A DNA stretch of 55,057 bases from an uncultured SAR86 cluster bacterium (GCA_902560315.1 CACELG010000007.1:1-55057), one strand, 5' to 3'. Counted from the first letter of the stretch, positions 37,141 through 46,861 are shown. Translations and numbers: made by a program. Notes: generated by a model from the letters alone, not told the origin.

Positions 37141-38172
37141 ATGAAATTTATACTTACATTTTTCTTAGTAATATCAATAAATATTGTTTCTGAGAGCATG
37201 ACAAGAGTTGATGTAAATTTTGAAGGTGAATCAAGACATTATTTAATTTATAAACCAAATGCTGATATAAAAACAACTAGTCTAGTTATTGGCATTCATG
37301 GTTATACAGGAACTGCATCTGGATTTGAAAAGGAAACTACAGGTGGTTTTAATTTAAGTGCAGATAAATATAATTTTATTGCAGTGTATCCTCAAGGTAC
37401 ATATTTTTACGAAAATAAGCCCTTTGGAAGATTTCTAAATAATACATATGTATCATCATGGAATGACTTAACAGGTTCTAAAACCATGACTCCTAATGGA
37501 GAGACTTGTGCTGAAGATGCACCAATTTACCCTCAATTTTCCAATTGTGAAGGCACCGATGCAGGAAGATGTGCATGGGCGAGCTGTGGTAATGATATTG
37601 GATTTATTAAAAAAATTATTGATGACGTTAAAGAAAAATATAATCTTAATAAAATATATTTAGTTGGTATGAGTAACGGAGGGATGATGGCACATGCCTT
37701 TGCTTGTGAATATCCTGATTTGTTGAGTGGAGTTATAAATGTAGTAGGCGCACCAGCCCTTGGGTTAGGTTGTGAACCCAGCAACCCTTTTAATTATATT
37801 ATTTATGGCGGTTTAAAAGATGATATTGTTCCTCCAATTGATATCGTCTCTTGGGATAAATATTACTATACCCCCATTAATGACATTACTGATAGATGGT
37901 CTGAATTATTTGAATGTAAGCAAAAAAAGTCCTCAAGTTATGATGAATTTGATGAAATTAATGAATCTATATATTTTGACTGTAAAAATGGAGTAAAAAT
38001 TGTAAATTTACTCAATATAAATCAAGGTCACACTTGGCCTGGCGTCAATAATTCTTCAGCTGGAAACTGCAGATCATCAAGTCAATACGATATTAACTTT
38101 AGTGAATGTAAGCAAATTGTTAATAAATGGGGTAATGATTTTTTACTTGAAAGATTATTTGATCACAATTAA
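37141..38172 (+). CDS. Secreted esterase, PHB depolymerase / feruloyl esterase (LpqC-like)
   Basis: A 343-residue protein with a signal peptide (MKFILTFFLVISINIVSES). The core is GIHGYTGTASGFE, the nucleophile motif VGMSNGGMMAHAFAC, the acid region YGGLKDDIVPP and the histidine in NQGHTWPG. Eight or more Cys in the middle and C-terminal parts suggest disulfides and a periplasmic or extracellular site. This family cleaves polyhydroxyalkanoates or hydroxycinnamate esters; the substrate is unproven. It would be a candidate client of the Sec and type II systems. Confidence 0.87.
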   Translation: MKFILTFFLVISINIVSESMTRVDVNFEGESRHYLIYKPNADIKTTSLVIGIHGYTGTASGFEKETTGGFNLSADKYNFIAVYPQGTYFYENKPFGRFLNNTYVSSWNDLTGSKTMTPNGETCAEDAPIYPQFSNCEGTDAGRCAWASCGNDIGFIKKIIDDVKEKYNLNKIYLVGMSNGGMMAHAFACEYPDLLSGVINVVGAPALGLGCEPSNPFNYIIYGGLKDDIVPPIDIVSWDKYYYTPINDITDRWSELFECKQKKSSSYDEFDEINESIYFDCKNGVKIVNLLNINQGHTWPGVNNSSAGNCRSSSQYDINFSECKQIVNKWGNDFLLERLFDHN

Positions 38173-38184
38173 TCAACTCTTTTT

Positions 38185-38200
38185 GCCTTGAAATCAAGGC
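38185..38200. other. Short perfect hairpin downstream of the esterase gene
   Basis: GCCTTG-AAAT-CAAGGC is a 6-base-pair stem with a 4-base loop, preceded by five T and not followed by a T-tract. It may help end the esterase transcript, but it lacks the tail of a standard terminator. Confidence 0.3.
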
Positions 38201-38246
38201 CAAATGTATTATTATTATAAAAGCTAATATATATTTAGGGGAAATT

Positions 38247-40649
38247 ATGCCAGCAATACAACTTAAACCATTATTTGAAAAAAAAGTTGATCCAGTAACC
38301 GAAATTTTAAGAGATGTATTTAAAGATAATAATTATGCTTTATCATTTCTAGGTGCACTTTCTATTGGTATTGGAGTATCACAATCAAATAACCTCCATG
38401 CACAGGACGACGTAGAAGAAGTTATAGTCACAGCGTCCAAAAAAGAACAAAATATTCAAGATGTTCCGATGGCTGTGCAAGCAATTTCTTCAGCTGAATT
38501 AGATGCAAAAAATATAAAAAGTTTAGAGGATATTGCTAATTTATCTCCAGCTGTTACTTTTAATAACGTAGGACCTGGTAAATCTAATTTTTACATTAGA
38601 GGTGTATCTGATGGTTCTATTATGAACAGTTATGCAGGAACAGAAGCAACAGCAGCTCTTTATTTAGATGACCAACCACTAACCGCTCAAAGCTTAACAC
38701 CTGACCTTCATGTATACGATATCGAGCGTGTTGAGGTTTTAATGGGACCTCAAGGAACTTTATATGGCTCAAGTTCCACATCTGGGAATATAAAAATTAT
38801 TACAAAAAAACCAGATACATCGTCTATTGATTATGGGTTTGATGTTGAATATGGATCCATAAATATGGGTTCTAATGATCAATCTTTGGAAGCATTTGTT
38901 AATCTTCCAATTGGCTCAAATATGGCTGCCAGATTAAGTGCTTATGATGTCCAAGACGGCGGATGGATAGACAATATGCCTTCAACTTTTACTTATAGAA
39001 ACAATGGTATTAACTATACAATTGATAATACAACTGATCCGTATAATGTTGCTGGTAAAGATTATAATGACTCTTCAAAAGAAGGCGCAAGATTAAGAAT
39101 AAAAGGTGAGTTTGAAAATTTTGATCTCGATTTATCATTCTTAAATCAAGATTCAGTTACTAATGGGTCATACGAAACTGATCCAATGAATGATCTTCAA
39201 ACTGCAAAAATGCCACAGAGATCAAATACAAGATACACACCTGAAAAATATGAAGATTCATTTGATCAAATGTCTTTCACATTAAGTGGAAGCATTTCAG
39301 ATGATATTGATGTTGTATTAACTTCCTCAATTTTTGAAAGAGATACAGAATATACATACGATTACTCTAGTTACGTTGAGTATTATTATTATGCGGCATA
39401 CTCATATTATGTATGTAATTACTATGAATACTATGGTTACTATTACATAGATATAAATGATTGTAGAGATCCTAGAATGTCTTATGCTCAAAGCAATGAC
39501 ATAGAAAGAACAGCTACTGAAATAAGAGTATCTTCAAATAATGAATCAGGCTTTAATTGGGTTCTAGGCGCTTTCCAAGAAACAAATGAAAAAGTTACTG
39601 ATGTTGATTATTTACAACCGGGAGCTACTTTCTATAGCAATGGATTATCAGGTACTTGGTGGGAAGCTGATCTTGATAGGAAAGGTGAAATACAAGCATT
39701 ATTTGGAGAAGCCTATATAGATATAGGTGATAAATCTCAATTAACACTTGGTTTCAGAAATTATGACCAAGATATGGACCTTACCGCTAGTAATGGATAT
39801 TACGGAGACATGCAGTTTGGTATTACCAATCAGAAATTTAATTCATCTGAATCTGGGACCATTCCTAAAATTAACATCAAACACAACGTTTCTGATGATT
39901 TGATGGTTTATGGTACTTATACCGAAGGATTCAGGCCAAGTGGTGTTAATAGACTTAGACCATCTGATCCAGCTCCAAAGACTTATGAAGCAGATTATTT
40001 AGAAAGTATGGAGCTTGGATTTAAGTCTACATTAAATGATGGAAAACTTGTCATGAATGGAGCTATATATTCCATGGACTGGAATGACTATCAAACTACA
40101 ACATATGATTTAACTCTTGTTGCTGTAGCTTTTGTTGATAATGTAGGTAATGCTGAAATTACTGGAGTTGAATTAAATGTTGATTATGCTATTAATGATA
40201 CAACAGGCTTAACTTTATATTATAACGGTGTTGATTCAACATTATCTGAAGATTACTATCAAAATGGTGTTCTGTATGCGACCTCAGGAAATAGACTATC
40301 TTATATGCCTGAAACATCTGCATATATATCATTAGACAAAGACTATACTATCGCAGGAAGACCTGCCTTTATGAATATAGATTATTCATATACAGGTGAT
40401 AGGTATAACTCGTATGAGGATGGAGCAATTTTATTACCATCTTACGGGCTTGCTAACTTTAGAACAGGCCTAGATTTTAATAATACTTCTTTAGAATTAT
40501 ATGTAAATAATATTTTTGATAAGGATGCTTATCTATCTAGATACAATGATTTTGAAGGCGTTGGTCCTTCAGGTTATGCTGGTTTTGGTATCAGAAGAAC
40601 CGGAAGCAAGCCTAGAGTTATTGGTATTAGATTTAGATATAGATATTAA
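38247..40649 (+). CDS. TonB-dependent receptor with tyrosine-rich loop (copy A)
   Basis: An 800-residue receptor. The N-terminus is a long, atypical signal region of about 53 residues (MPAIQLKPLFEKK..., hydrophobic ALSFLGALSIGIGV, then LHAQDD) before the TonB box EEVIVTASK. The plug has QDVPMAVQAIS, FYIRGVSDG and MGPQGTLYGSSSTSG, a style common in SAR86-like and sphingomonad receptors. A barrel loop holds 18 Tyr in 38 residues bounded by Cys. The barrel ends IGIRFRYRY. TTAGGGG precedes the ATG. It is related to the receptor at 48717. Confidence 0.93.
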   Translation: MPAIQLKPLFEKKVDPVTEILRDVFKDNNYALSFLGALSIGIGVSQSNNLHAQDDVEEVIVTASKKEQNIQDVPMAVQAISSAELDAKNIKSLEDIANLSPAVTFNNVGPGKSNFYIRGVSDGSIMNSYAGTEATAALYLDDQPLTAQSLTPDLHVYDIERVEVLMGPQGTLYGSSSTSGNIKIITKKPDTSSIDYGFDVEYGSINMGSNDQSLEAFVNLPIGSNMAARLSAYDVQDGGWIDNMPSTFTYRNNGINYTIDNTTDPYNVAGKDYNDSSKEGARLRIKGEFENFDLDLSFLNQDSVTNGSYETDPMNDLQTAKMPQRSNTRYTPEKYEDSFDQMSFTLSGSISDDIDVVLTSSIFERDTEYTYDYSSYVEYYYYAAYSYYVCNYYEYYGYYYIDINDCRDPRMSYAQSNDIERTATEIRVSSNNESGFNWVLGAFQETNEKVTDVDYLQPGATFYSNGLSGTWWEADLDRKGEIQALFGEAYIDIGDKSQLTLGFRNYDQDMDLTASNGYYGDMQFGITNQKFNSSESGTIPKINIKHNVSDDLMVYGTYTEGFRPSGVNRLRPSDPAPKTYEADYLESMELGFKSTLNDGKLVMNGAIYSMDWNDYQTTTYDLTLVAVAFVDNVGNAEITGVELNVDYAINDTTGLTLYYNGVDSTLSEDYYQNGVLYATSGNRLSYMPETSAYISLDKDYTIAGRPAFMNIDYSYTGDRYNSYEDGAILLPSYGLANFRTGLDFNNTSLELYVNNIFDKDAYLSRYNDFEGVGPSGYAGFGIRRTGSKPRVIGIRFRYRY

Positions 40650-41521
40650 TTTTTAAGAATACTAAGAAAAATCTCTTCTAGTTGGTCTGGATCTTCGAAA
40701 TATGGAAAATGTCCTGTCTCGTTTAGCATAAAGATATCTTTATCTAAGTCAGCATTTTTTAAGATTTCATTTTCAGGGTTGTACCTTGCTAATTTATCTT
40801 TGTCACAGAAAATATATTTTACGTTTTTAAGTTTATTAATTTGTTCATCTTCCATCCGGAAGTTATTACATGAATTAAGATCTATAGAGCTAATCTCTTT
40901 TTCAGTCTGGTTAAACAATCTTTTTAATGGATATAATTTAATTTCTCTTTCTGGATCTGCTTCAACAGTTTTAGTTCCATATGGTGATTTGATTTCACCC
41001 TTAGATCTTCCATAAAAACCAGATCCTTTTACGCCAAAACCTGTTGTTTTAATTTCCGTTTCAGGCATTTTATATATTCCATACTTCATCAAAAACTCGA
41101 CAGATTGATCTAAATTGCCTTTCGCATAATCCAATAAAATATCTCCTACCAAAAAAGGATAAGCAATATTCATACAGATAGTCATTTCATTTTGATATTT
41201 TGTAGATAAATCCAAAGCTATTAATCCTCCCCAACTATGACCAGTAAAAATAAGATTTTTAAGATTTAACTCATCTAATAAATCAACACAAAAATTTGTA
41301 TGACTTCCAACATCATTAAAAAGAGGACCAGTTGTATATCCATGACCAGGTAGGTCAATAGCAACTATATTAAAATCGTCTTTAATTTTATCTAATTTGA
41401 ACATTGATAGCGTTCTGTGGTCCATTCCAGCTCCAGGAATCATAACAATTGTACTTTTTGAAGGGTCTATTTCGTTTTTTGTAAAAACGTGTGCTTTATG
41501 TGATTTTAATTGAATAAACAT
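40646..41521 (-). CDS. Alpha/beta hydrolase
   Basis: A 291-residue cytoplasmic hydrolase: VMIPGAGMDHRTL oxyanion region, DLPGHGYT, nucleophile GHSWGG, histidine in NETGHFPYFEDP. The cap is of medium size. It overlaps the receptor stop by four bases at its 3' end and the BCCT gene by 26 bases at its start, so it is likely co-transcribed with BCCT. Substrate unknown. Confidence 0.85.
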   Translation of the reverse strand: MFIQLKSHKAHVFTKNEIDPSKSTIVMIPGAGMDHRTLSMFKLDKIKDDFNIVAIDLPGHGYTTGPLFNDVGSHTNFCVDLLDELNLKNLIFTGHSWGGLIALDLSTKYQNEMTICMNIAYPFLVGDILLDYAKGNLDQSVEFLMKYGIYKMPETEIKTTGFGVKGSGFYGRSKGEIKSPYGTKTVEADPEREIKLYPLKRLFNQTEKEISSIDLNSCNNFRMEDEQINKLKNVKYIFCDKDKLARYNPENEILKNADLDKDIFMLNETGHFPYFEDPDQLEEIFLSILKN

Positions 41522-42977
41522 TTTTTAATATTGAGTAAATTAACATTAGATATATAAATAGCAAGGGAATTGAAAATATAACCATTATCCATTTAAAGGA
41601 ATCCACCCCATTTAAATACATTAGAAGAGTAGGTTGAACAACAAGTAAAATTGCAAATAATACACGAAGTGATTTAGAACTTTCCATGCTAGAGTCTTTC
41701 ATTGACGCTGATGCTAACACATATGTTGCAGAGTCATAAGTAGTACATAAAAAAATTATTAATATTATGGAAAAAGCTATCAATAAATAATTGTAATTTA
41801 AAGAGGAGATTGTCTTAACCACTAATTCTTCTTTAGACATAATATTATTTTCAATAATATTAGGACTATTTATGTAACCGGATTCAAACAATGAAATTGA
41901 TAAATTTGATAAAATCATCATACTAAAAATACATCCAAAACTTCCAATAAAAATCGTTCCAAATATAATTTGTCTTAAGCTTTTGTTATTAGAAACATTA
42001 ATGATGAATGTACCAATCATTGGAGCAAGTGCTAGCCACCATGCCCAATAAAATACCGACCAATTAATACTTATTTCTGTTCCTGTTGAAATGCTCATTG
42101 GAATATATTCTTTTAATAAGAAGACAAATGAATCCGCTGAATTTGATAAAATATACTTAGAGGGCCCTAATAATAAGATAATTAATAAGAAAATTATCAC
42201 CATTATTACGTTTATATTACTCAATCTTCGTATTCCTTTTTGAACTCCAACATATGCACTCATTCCAAAAATAAATGAGCAAATAATTATTGTAAAAATA
42301 TCCAAAGTTACAGTCCGTTCAATTACAAATATTTTTGATATTACAGATGAGATAAGAGGGAATGAGAGCCCTAATCCAACTCCAGCACCGCAAATAATGG
42401 CACCAATAAATAAAACATCCAGTATAAATTTATTAAATGAATTTTTTGCACCTAGAATTCCCGAAAAGGTTAAATTTGTATCAGGCTTTAGTGTTAAGGC
42501 AATCCCAAAAGCAACAGCAGGTAAACAATATATAGCCCATGCAGAAAACCCCCAGTGAAATAATGGATATGCTCTAGAATAGAGCATCAGCTCTTTTTCA
42601 GATAAGGCAGAGTTGTTTTTAAGAATATTGTAATACTCAATCCATTCTACTGTAGACCAATAAAGAAGAGTTGCTCCAATTCCCCCAGCGAATAACATAG
42701 AACTCCATGAAAACATTGAATATGAAGGTTTATTGGAAAGTTTTACTTTAAATGAACCAAATTTTGATGAAGCTAAAACTAAAAGAAAAAGTAGAAGTAC
42801 AAAACTACCATACATAAAGAATCCTTCAAACATATTCGATAAATAGTTATAAATATTTTTTAGTATTTGTGAAGAATATTCTGGACTAATTAATACGAAT
42901 ATTGATAACACCAGTGATAGTAAAATAGTTATACTGATAACCGACTTGTTCCAATTGGGATTTATACTTTTTAACAT
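41496..42977 (-). CDS. BCCT family transporter (CaiT-like)
   Basis: About 493 residues from ATG 42977, with 12 helices. The substrate-site motifs are FAGGIGATLLYWSTVEWIEYY and VFYWAWWLALAPMIGTF. The WSTVEW form is closer to CaiT-type exchangers than to the sodium-coupled BetP/BetT type (compare the second BCCT here, GVAEP). The family moves betaine, carnitine, choline or DMSP. Its start codon touches that of the divergent TPR-sulfotransferase. Confidence 0.9.
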   Translation of the reverse strand: MLKSINPNWNKSVISITILLSLVLSIFVLISPEYSSQILKNIYNYLSNMFEGFFMYGSFVLLLFLLVLASSKFGSFKVKLSNKPSYSMFSWSSMLFAGGIGATLLYWSTVEWIEYYNILKNNSALSEKELMLYSRAYPLFHWGFSAWAIYCLPAVAFGIALTLKPDTNLTFSGILGAKNSFNKFILDVLFIGAIICGAGVGLGLSFPLISSVISKIFVIERTVTLDIFTIIICSFIFGMSAYVGVQKGIRRLSNINVIMVIIFLLIILLLGPSKYILSNSADSFVFLLKEYIPMSISTGTEISINWSVFYWAWWLALAPMIGTFIINVSNNKSLRQIIFGTIFIGSFGCIFSMMILSNLSISLFESGYINSPNIIENNIMSKEELVVKTISSLNYNYLLIAFSIILIIFLCTTYDSATYVLASASMKDSSMESSKSLRVLFAILLVVQPTLLMYLNGVDSFKWIMVIFSIPLLFIYLMLIYSILKNVYSIKIT

Positions 42978-44942
42978 ATGACAGATTTTAATACCGCACA
43001 ATATGCATTCAAAAATGCAGTAAATTTGTACAATGATAATAATCTAAATGAATCCATTGAACAACTTAATGAGATATTAAAGACTCATCCAAATCATGAT
43101 AAATCTCTTGATCTGTTAGGAATTATTTATATTAAGCAAAATAAGGCAGATAAAGCACTCAAAGTTATCAACAAATCAATAGAAATTAATAAAGATATTA
43201 AAAAATATCTAGATATGAAATATAAATTATTAATATATAAAGGTGATAACAATAACGCCCTTGATTGTTTAAAACTTCTTCATAAAAAATATCCATCTGT
43301 AAGTACTGCTAGGGAAATTTCAAATCATTATCTTGATTTAGATGATCACGAAAAAGCAGATCAAACTATTCAAGACTTTATAGAATCTGACAAAACTTAT
43401 TCAGAACTTTACAAAGGTATTCGTCATGTAAAGGCTAATCGAGATAGAGAGGCTGAAAAAGCATATAAAAACGTTCTTAAAAAAGATAAAAACAATGTTG
43501 ATGCATTAAGGTTATTAGGATTATTAGCTACAAAAAATAGAAAATATTCTGTAGCTGAAAAGTTATTTACAAGAGCAATCAATTTGCAACCATATTACAA
43601 ACTTCTTTGGGATAACTTAGCAAAATGCTATAGATTTCAAAACAAATTAACCGAAGCTAAAAAAGCATTTACTAATTTATTAAAATTAGATCCAAATAAC
43701 TTTGAAGCCATTGGCGCTTCAGCAACAATGTCTATTAGGCTGGGACAATATAAAGAAGGGATACAATTATATAAAGAACTTTTACAATTTCAGAATAATA
43801 ACCCAAGAGTGCATTTAAGCATGGGGCATGCCTATAAAACCATAGGCGAGAGATCAAATAGTGAAAATGCTTATCATAAAGCAATTGAGCAATTTCCATT
43901 ATGCGGTGAGGGTTATTGGAGCCTTGCAAATCTTAAAACTTATGAATTTTCTGATGATCAAATTAAATCTATGGAGGATGCATTAAAAGAAGAAATGAAT
44001 GAAGTCGAAAAAATTCAAATGCTATTTGCGCTTGGAAAGGCATATGAATCATTAAAAGATTATAAAAAATCTATTCATTACTATAAGGATGGTAATTGGC
44101 TTCATAGAAAAACAATAAATTACAATGCACAAAATAACTCTGATTCAATTGATAAAGTTATTAATTTTTTTGAGAAAAATAAAGGAAATATTAATTTTGA
44201 ATCTGGCTTTAAATCAAACGAGCCAATATTTGTTTTAGGACTTCCAAGAGCGGGATCAACTTTACTAGAGCAAATATTATCAGCACATTCTGAAATAGAA
44301 GGTACTCAAGAGCTTGGAAATATTATGCATATTGGAAGACAAATAAGGACATCAAATAATTCTGAGGACTACCTAAATAATTTATTAACATTAAATGATA
44401 AATCCATTAGATCTTATGGTAAAAATTATATTGATGAAACTAAATGGGCTCGTAACGAAGACTGTTTTTTTATTGATAAAATGCCTAACAATTTTCCTCA
44501 TATTGGTCTCATAAAAATGATTCTGCCAAATGCGAAGATTATTGATGCAAGAAGAAACCCCATGGATGCTTGTTTTAGTTGTTTTAAGCAATATTTTGCA
44601 AAAGGGCAACACTTTACTTATGACTTAGATGATATTGCTAGATATTACAAAGATTATTTAAAGATCATGGAATTTTGGAATTCTTATTTTCCTAGCTCTA
44701 TTCATACAGTTATGTATGAGGATGTTATTGAAAACCCAGAAAAGGAAGTAAGATCAATGATAGATTTTCTAAATCTTGATTTTCAAGAATCATGCTTAAG
44801 TTTTTATAAATCATCAAGACCTGTTAAAACGGCAAGTTCAGAACAGGTAAGACAACCTATTTATAAATCAGCTCTTAATTACTGGAAGAATTTTGAAGAT
44901 GATCTAAACGAACTAACCAAACATTTTCCTGAGCATGGATAG
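42978..44942 (+). CDS. TPR-domain sulfotransferase (copy A)
   Basis: A 654-residue protein: about 400 residues of TPR repeats (for example AEKAYKNVLKKDKNNVDALR), then a sulfotransferase domain. The 5'-phosphosulfate loop is GLPRAGSTLLEQILSAH (about residue 420), followed by DKMPNNFPHIGLI and the 3'-phosphate region ARRNPMDACFSCFKQYF. It would move sulfate from PAPS to a hydroxyl or similar acceptor. No signal peptide or membrane segment is seen. It starts directly against the BCCT start with no leader and overlaps the exonuclease gene by eight bases. Confidence 0.9.
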   Translation: MTDFNTAQYAFKNAVNLYNDNNLNESIEQLNEILKTHPNHDKSLDLLGIIYIKQNKADKALKVINKSIEINKDIKKYLDMKYKLLIYKGDNNNALDCLKLLHKKYPSVSTAREISNHYLDLDDHEKADQTIQDFIESDKTYSELYKGIRHVKANRDREAEKAYKNVLKKDKNNVDALRLLGLLATKNRKYSVAEKLFTRAINLQPYYKLLWDNLAKCYRFQNKLTEAKKAFTNLLKLDPNNFEAIGASATMSIRLGQYKEGIQLYKELLQFQNNNPRVHLSMGHAYKTIGERSNSENAYHKAIEQFPLCGEGYWSLANLKTYEFSDDQIKSMEDALKEEMNEVEKIQMLFALGKAYESLKDYKKSIHYYKDGNWLHRKTINYNAQNNSDSIDKVINFFEKNKGNINFESGFKSNEPIFVLGLPRAGSTLLEQILSAHSEIEGTQELGNIMHIGRQIRTSNNSEDYLNNLLTLNDKSIRSYGKNYIDETKWARNEDCFFIDKMPNNFPHIGLIKMILPNAKIIDARRNPMDACFSCFKQYFAKGQHFTYDLDDIARYYKDYLKIMEFWNSYFPSSIHTVMYEDVIENPEKEVRSMIDFLNLDFQESCLSFYKSSRPVKTASSEQVRQPIYKSALNYWKNFEDDLNELTKHFPEHG

Positions 44943-45612
44943 CAAATATAACTATCCAAAACTTGAAAGGGTAGATACTGAAATTGGAAGATTTTATAAA
45001 GATTCCAATGATAGTCTTGTTCCAAGTGTAACAACTGTTCTTTCTAATACCTCTTCAAAGAAAAGTGGATTGTCAGATTGGAGATTGAGAGTAGGTGATG
45101 AAGAAGCTGATAGAGTCATTAAACAAAGTACTGATATTGGCACTGCAGTTCATCAAGCCATTGAAAACTATTTAAATAATGACGAATGGCGTAATTTTGG
45201 ATTGTCATATGAAGAAAAGATTTCTGAACAAATAACAAAACGTTTTATTTCAGATGGCTTAAATAAAATTACTGAAGTCTGGGGTTTAGAAGTTGGTCTT
45301 ATTTTGGATAAATTATATGCTGGTACTGCTGATTGTGTAGGGAATTATTCAGGTATACCATCATTGATAGATTTTAAAACAGCTAAAAAAATCAAGAAAA
45401 GAGAATGGATCGAAGATTACTTTTTACAAGGTTGTGCATATGCGAATGCACATAATGTTATGTTTGAATCTGATATTAAACAAATTGTAATTCTTATGGT
45501 TGATAGAGACTTAATATTTAAAGAATTTGTTGTAAGGGAAAATGAATTTAATCACTTAACTGCAAAATGGAAACAAAGATTAATAGCCTTTGATAAGAAA
45601 TATAATAAATAA
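44935..45612 (+). CDS. PD-(D/E)XK exonuclease, MGME1 / phage exonuclease-like
   Basis: A 225-residue nuclease of the RecB-like fold. Seen in order: PSVTTVLSNT, GTAVHQAIENYL (His73), GLEVGL, AGTADCVGNYSG (Asp133), LIDFKTAKK (Asp146, Lys148) and the Q-x-x-x-Y-like LQGCAYANAH (Gln165). This D-12-D-x-K arrangement and the PSVTTVL start resemble mitochondrial MGME1 and exonucleases of T7-like marine phages more than Cas4 or RecB. It probably trims single-stranded DNA ends. Overlap with the sulfotransferase suggests coupling by position rather than function. Confidence 0.8.
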   Translation: MDSKYNYPKLERVDTEIGRFYKDSNDSLVPSVTTVLSNTSSKKSGLSDWRLRVGDEEADRVIKQSTDIGTAVHQAIENYLNNDEWRNFGLSYEEKISEQITKRFISDGLNKITEVWGLEVGLILDKLYAGTADCVGNYSGIPSLIDFKTAKKIKKREWIEDYFLQGCAYANAHNVMFESDIKQIVILMVDRDLIFKEFVVRENEFNHLTAKWKQRLIAFDKKYNK

Positions 45613-45616
45613 AACT

Positions 45617-46315
45617 ATGAAACAAATTATAGCAATAGGTGGTGGGGGTTTTGGTAGAGAGATTAAAGATTTAAAAATTGAACAATACATAGTTAATCAA
45701 TGCCAAAAAGAAAAACCATCAATTTGTTTTATACCAACAGCTACTGGAGATGATATAGGATATATTGAGAATTTTTATAAAGCATTTGATTCTTTAAATT
45801 GTAAAACATCTCATATCGATTTCTTTAAAAGAACAATTAATCTAGAGAAACATATTTCTAATCAAGACATTATTTTTGTTGGCGGTGGTAATACTAAAAG
45901 TATGTTAGCGGTATGGAGAGAATGGGGCTTGGATAAAATACTTTTTAATGCGTATTCCAATGGAACCATCATGAGCGGTGTAAGTGCTGGAGCAATTTGT
46001 TGGTTTCAGCAAGGTATAACTGATTCATGGAAAGAAAATCAAGCAGTTTTGCCATGCCTAGGCTTTATCAATGGTATATGTTGTCCACATTACGACGAAG
46101 AGCCTGAGAGAATTCCATTTGTATCAAAAATTTTAAAGTCAAATGAAATAGATGATTGTTTAGCAATTGAAGGATTTTGTGCTCTTCATGTTGTGAATGA
46201 TATACCTAGATATGTAGTCAGTTTTGGAAATGATAGTAACTGCCATAACGTTTGTCTAAAAGATAATGAAATTTCTCACAAGCAGATATTAAATACTGAA
46301 AGAATTAAATTATAA
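45617..46315 (+). CDS. Peptidase S51 family protein (dipeptidase E-like)
   Basis: About 232 residues from ATG 45617, chosen because MKQIIAIGGGGFG is the normal first strand. The family motifs are FVGGGNTKSML, the nucleophile elbow GVSAGAICWF (Ser123) and CCPHYDEEPER, which supplies the His. Members cleave Asp-X dipeptides or cyanophycin dipeptides. It is the PepE-like rather than the cyanophycinase length. It overlaps the nitroreductase gene tail-to-tail by six bases. Confidence 0.9.
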   Translation: MKQIIAIGGGGFGREIKDLKIEQYIVNQCQKEKPSICFIPTATGDDIGYIENFYKAFDSLNCKTSHIDFFKRTINLEKHISNQDIIFVGGGNTKSMLAVWREWGLDKILFNAYSNGTIMSGVSAGAICWFQQGITDSWKENQAVLPCLGFINGICCPHYDEEPERIPFVSKILKSNEIDDCLAIEGFCALHVVNDIPRYVVSFGNDSNCHNVCLKDNEISHKQILNTERIKL

Positions 46316-46861
46316 ATAGGTCACAAATTTATCAATATCTAAAGACGGTATTTTTTTCTTTTTTCCTACTTCTGTTCCTATATATAAGTATCCTAAAATT
46401 TCCTGATTCGATTCTAATCCAAGTTCTGTTTGTACCATTTTATTAAATGCTAATTTTCCGGTTCTCCATATAGATGAATAGTTCATTGAATTTAATGCAA
46501 GCATAATATTTTGAGCAGCCGTTGCTGTTGAAAGTTTTTGTTCAATTGCAGGAACCTTAGGATGATCTTTAAACGTATTAACTAATATTATGATCATCGG
46601 AGCTCTATATGGAGCATTTTGATATTTATTTAATACTTCATCAGATATATCTGGCAATGACTTGCCAAACTTAACAAATATTTTTGAAAGCCTATCAAGC
46701 GCCTCGTCTTTGACTTCAATAAAAGTTGATGGTCTTAGCCAAGCATGATCTGGTGCTCTTAATGCTGCTTTATATACAAGCTCCATTTCATCTTTGCTTG
46801 GATATGGAGAGGATAACTCTCTAGCAGAAACTCTAGTCAGAATATTGTTCAGCGCTTCCAT
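46310..46861 (-). CDS. Nitroreductase family protein, YdjA type
   Basis: A 183-residue FMN enzyme. SARELSSPYPSKDEMELVYKAALRAPDHAWLRPS, ending in the core APDHAWLRPS, and NAPYRAPMIIILV, then KVPAIEQKLSTATAAQNIMLALNSM and IWRTGKL follow E. coli YdjA along the whole length, which is the minimal nitroreductase form. It reduces nitro or enone groups with NAD(P)H; the true substrate is unknown. Confidence 0.92.
   Translation of the reverse strand: MEALNNILTRVSARELSSPYPSKDEMELVYKAALRAPDHAWLRPSTFIEVKDEALDRLSKIFVKFGKSLPDISDEVLNKYQNAPYRAPMIIILVNTFKDHPKVPAIEQKLSTATAAQNIMLALNSMNYSSIWRTGKLAFNKMVQTELGLESNQEILGYLYIGTEVGKKKKIPSLDIDKFVTYL

Noticed and set aside
39361-39450. Tandem TAT/TAC-rich DNA repeat
   Set aside because: The repeats are codons for Tyr in an intact receptor frame without exact unit periodicity; treated as a protein feature rather than a microsatellite.
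44935-46315. Defence island built around the exonuclease and S51 peptidase
   Set aside because: No helicase, effector, integrase or toxin-antitoxin gene nearby, and the flanking genes are ordinary metabolism and transport.
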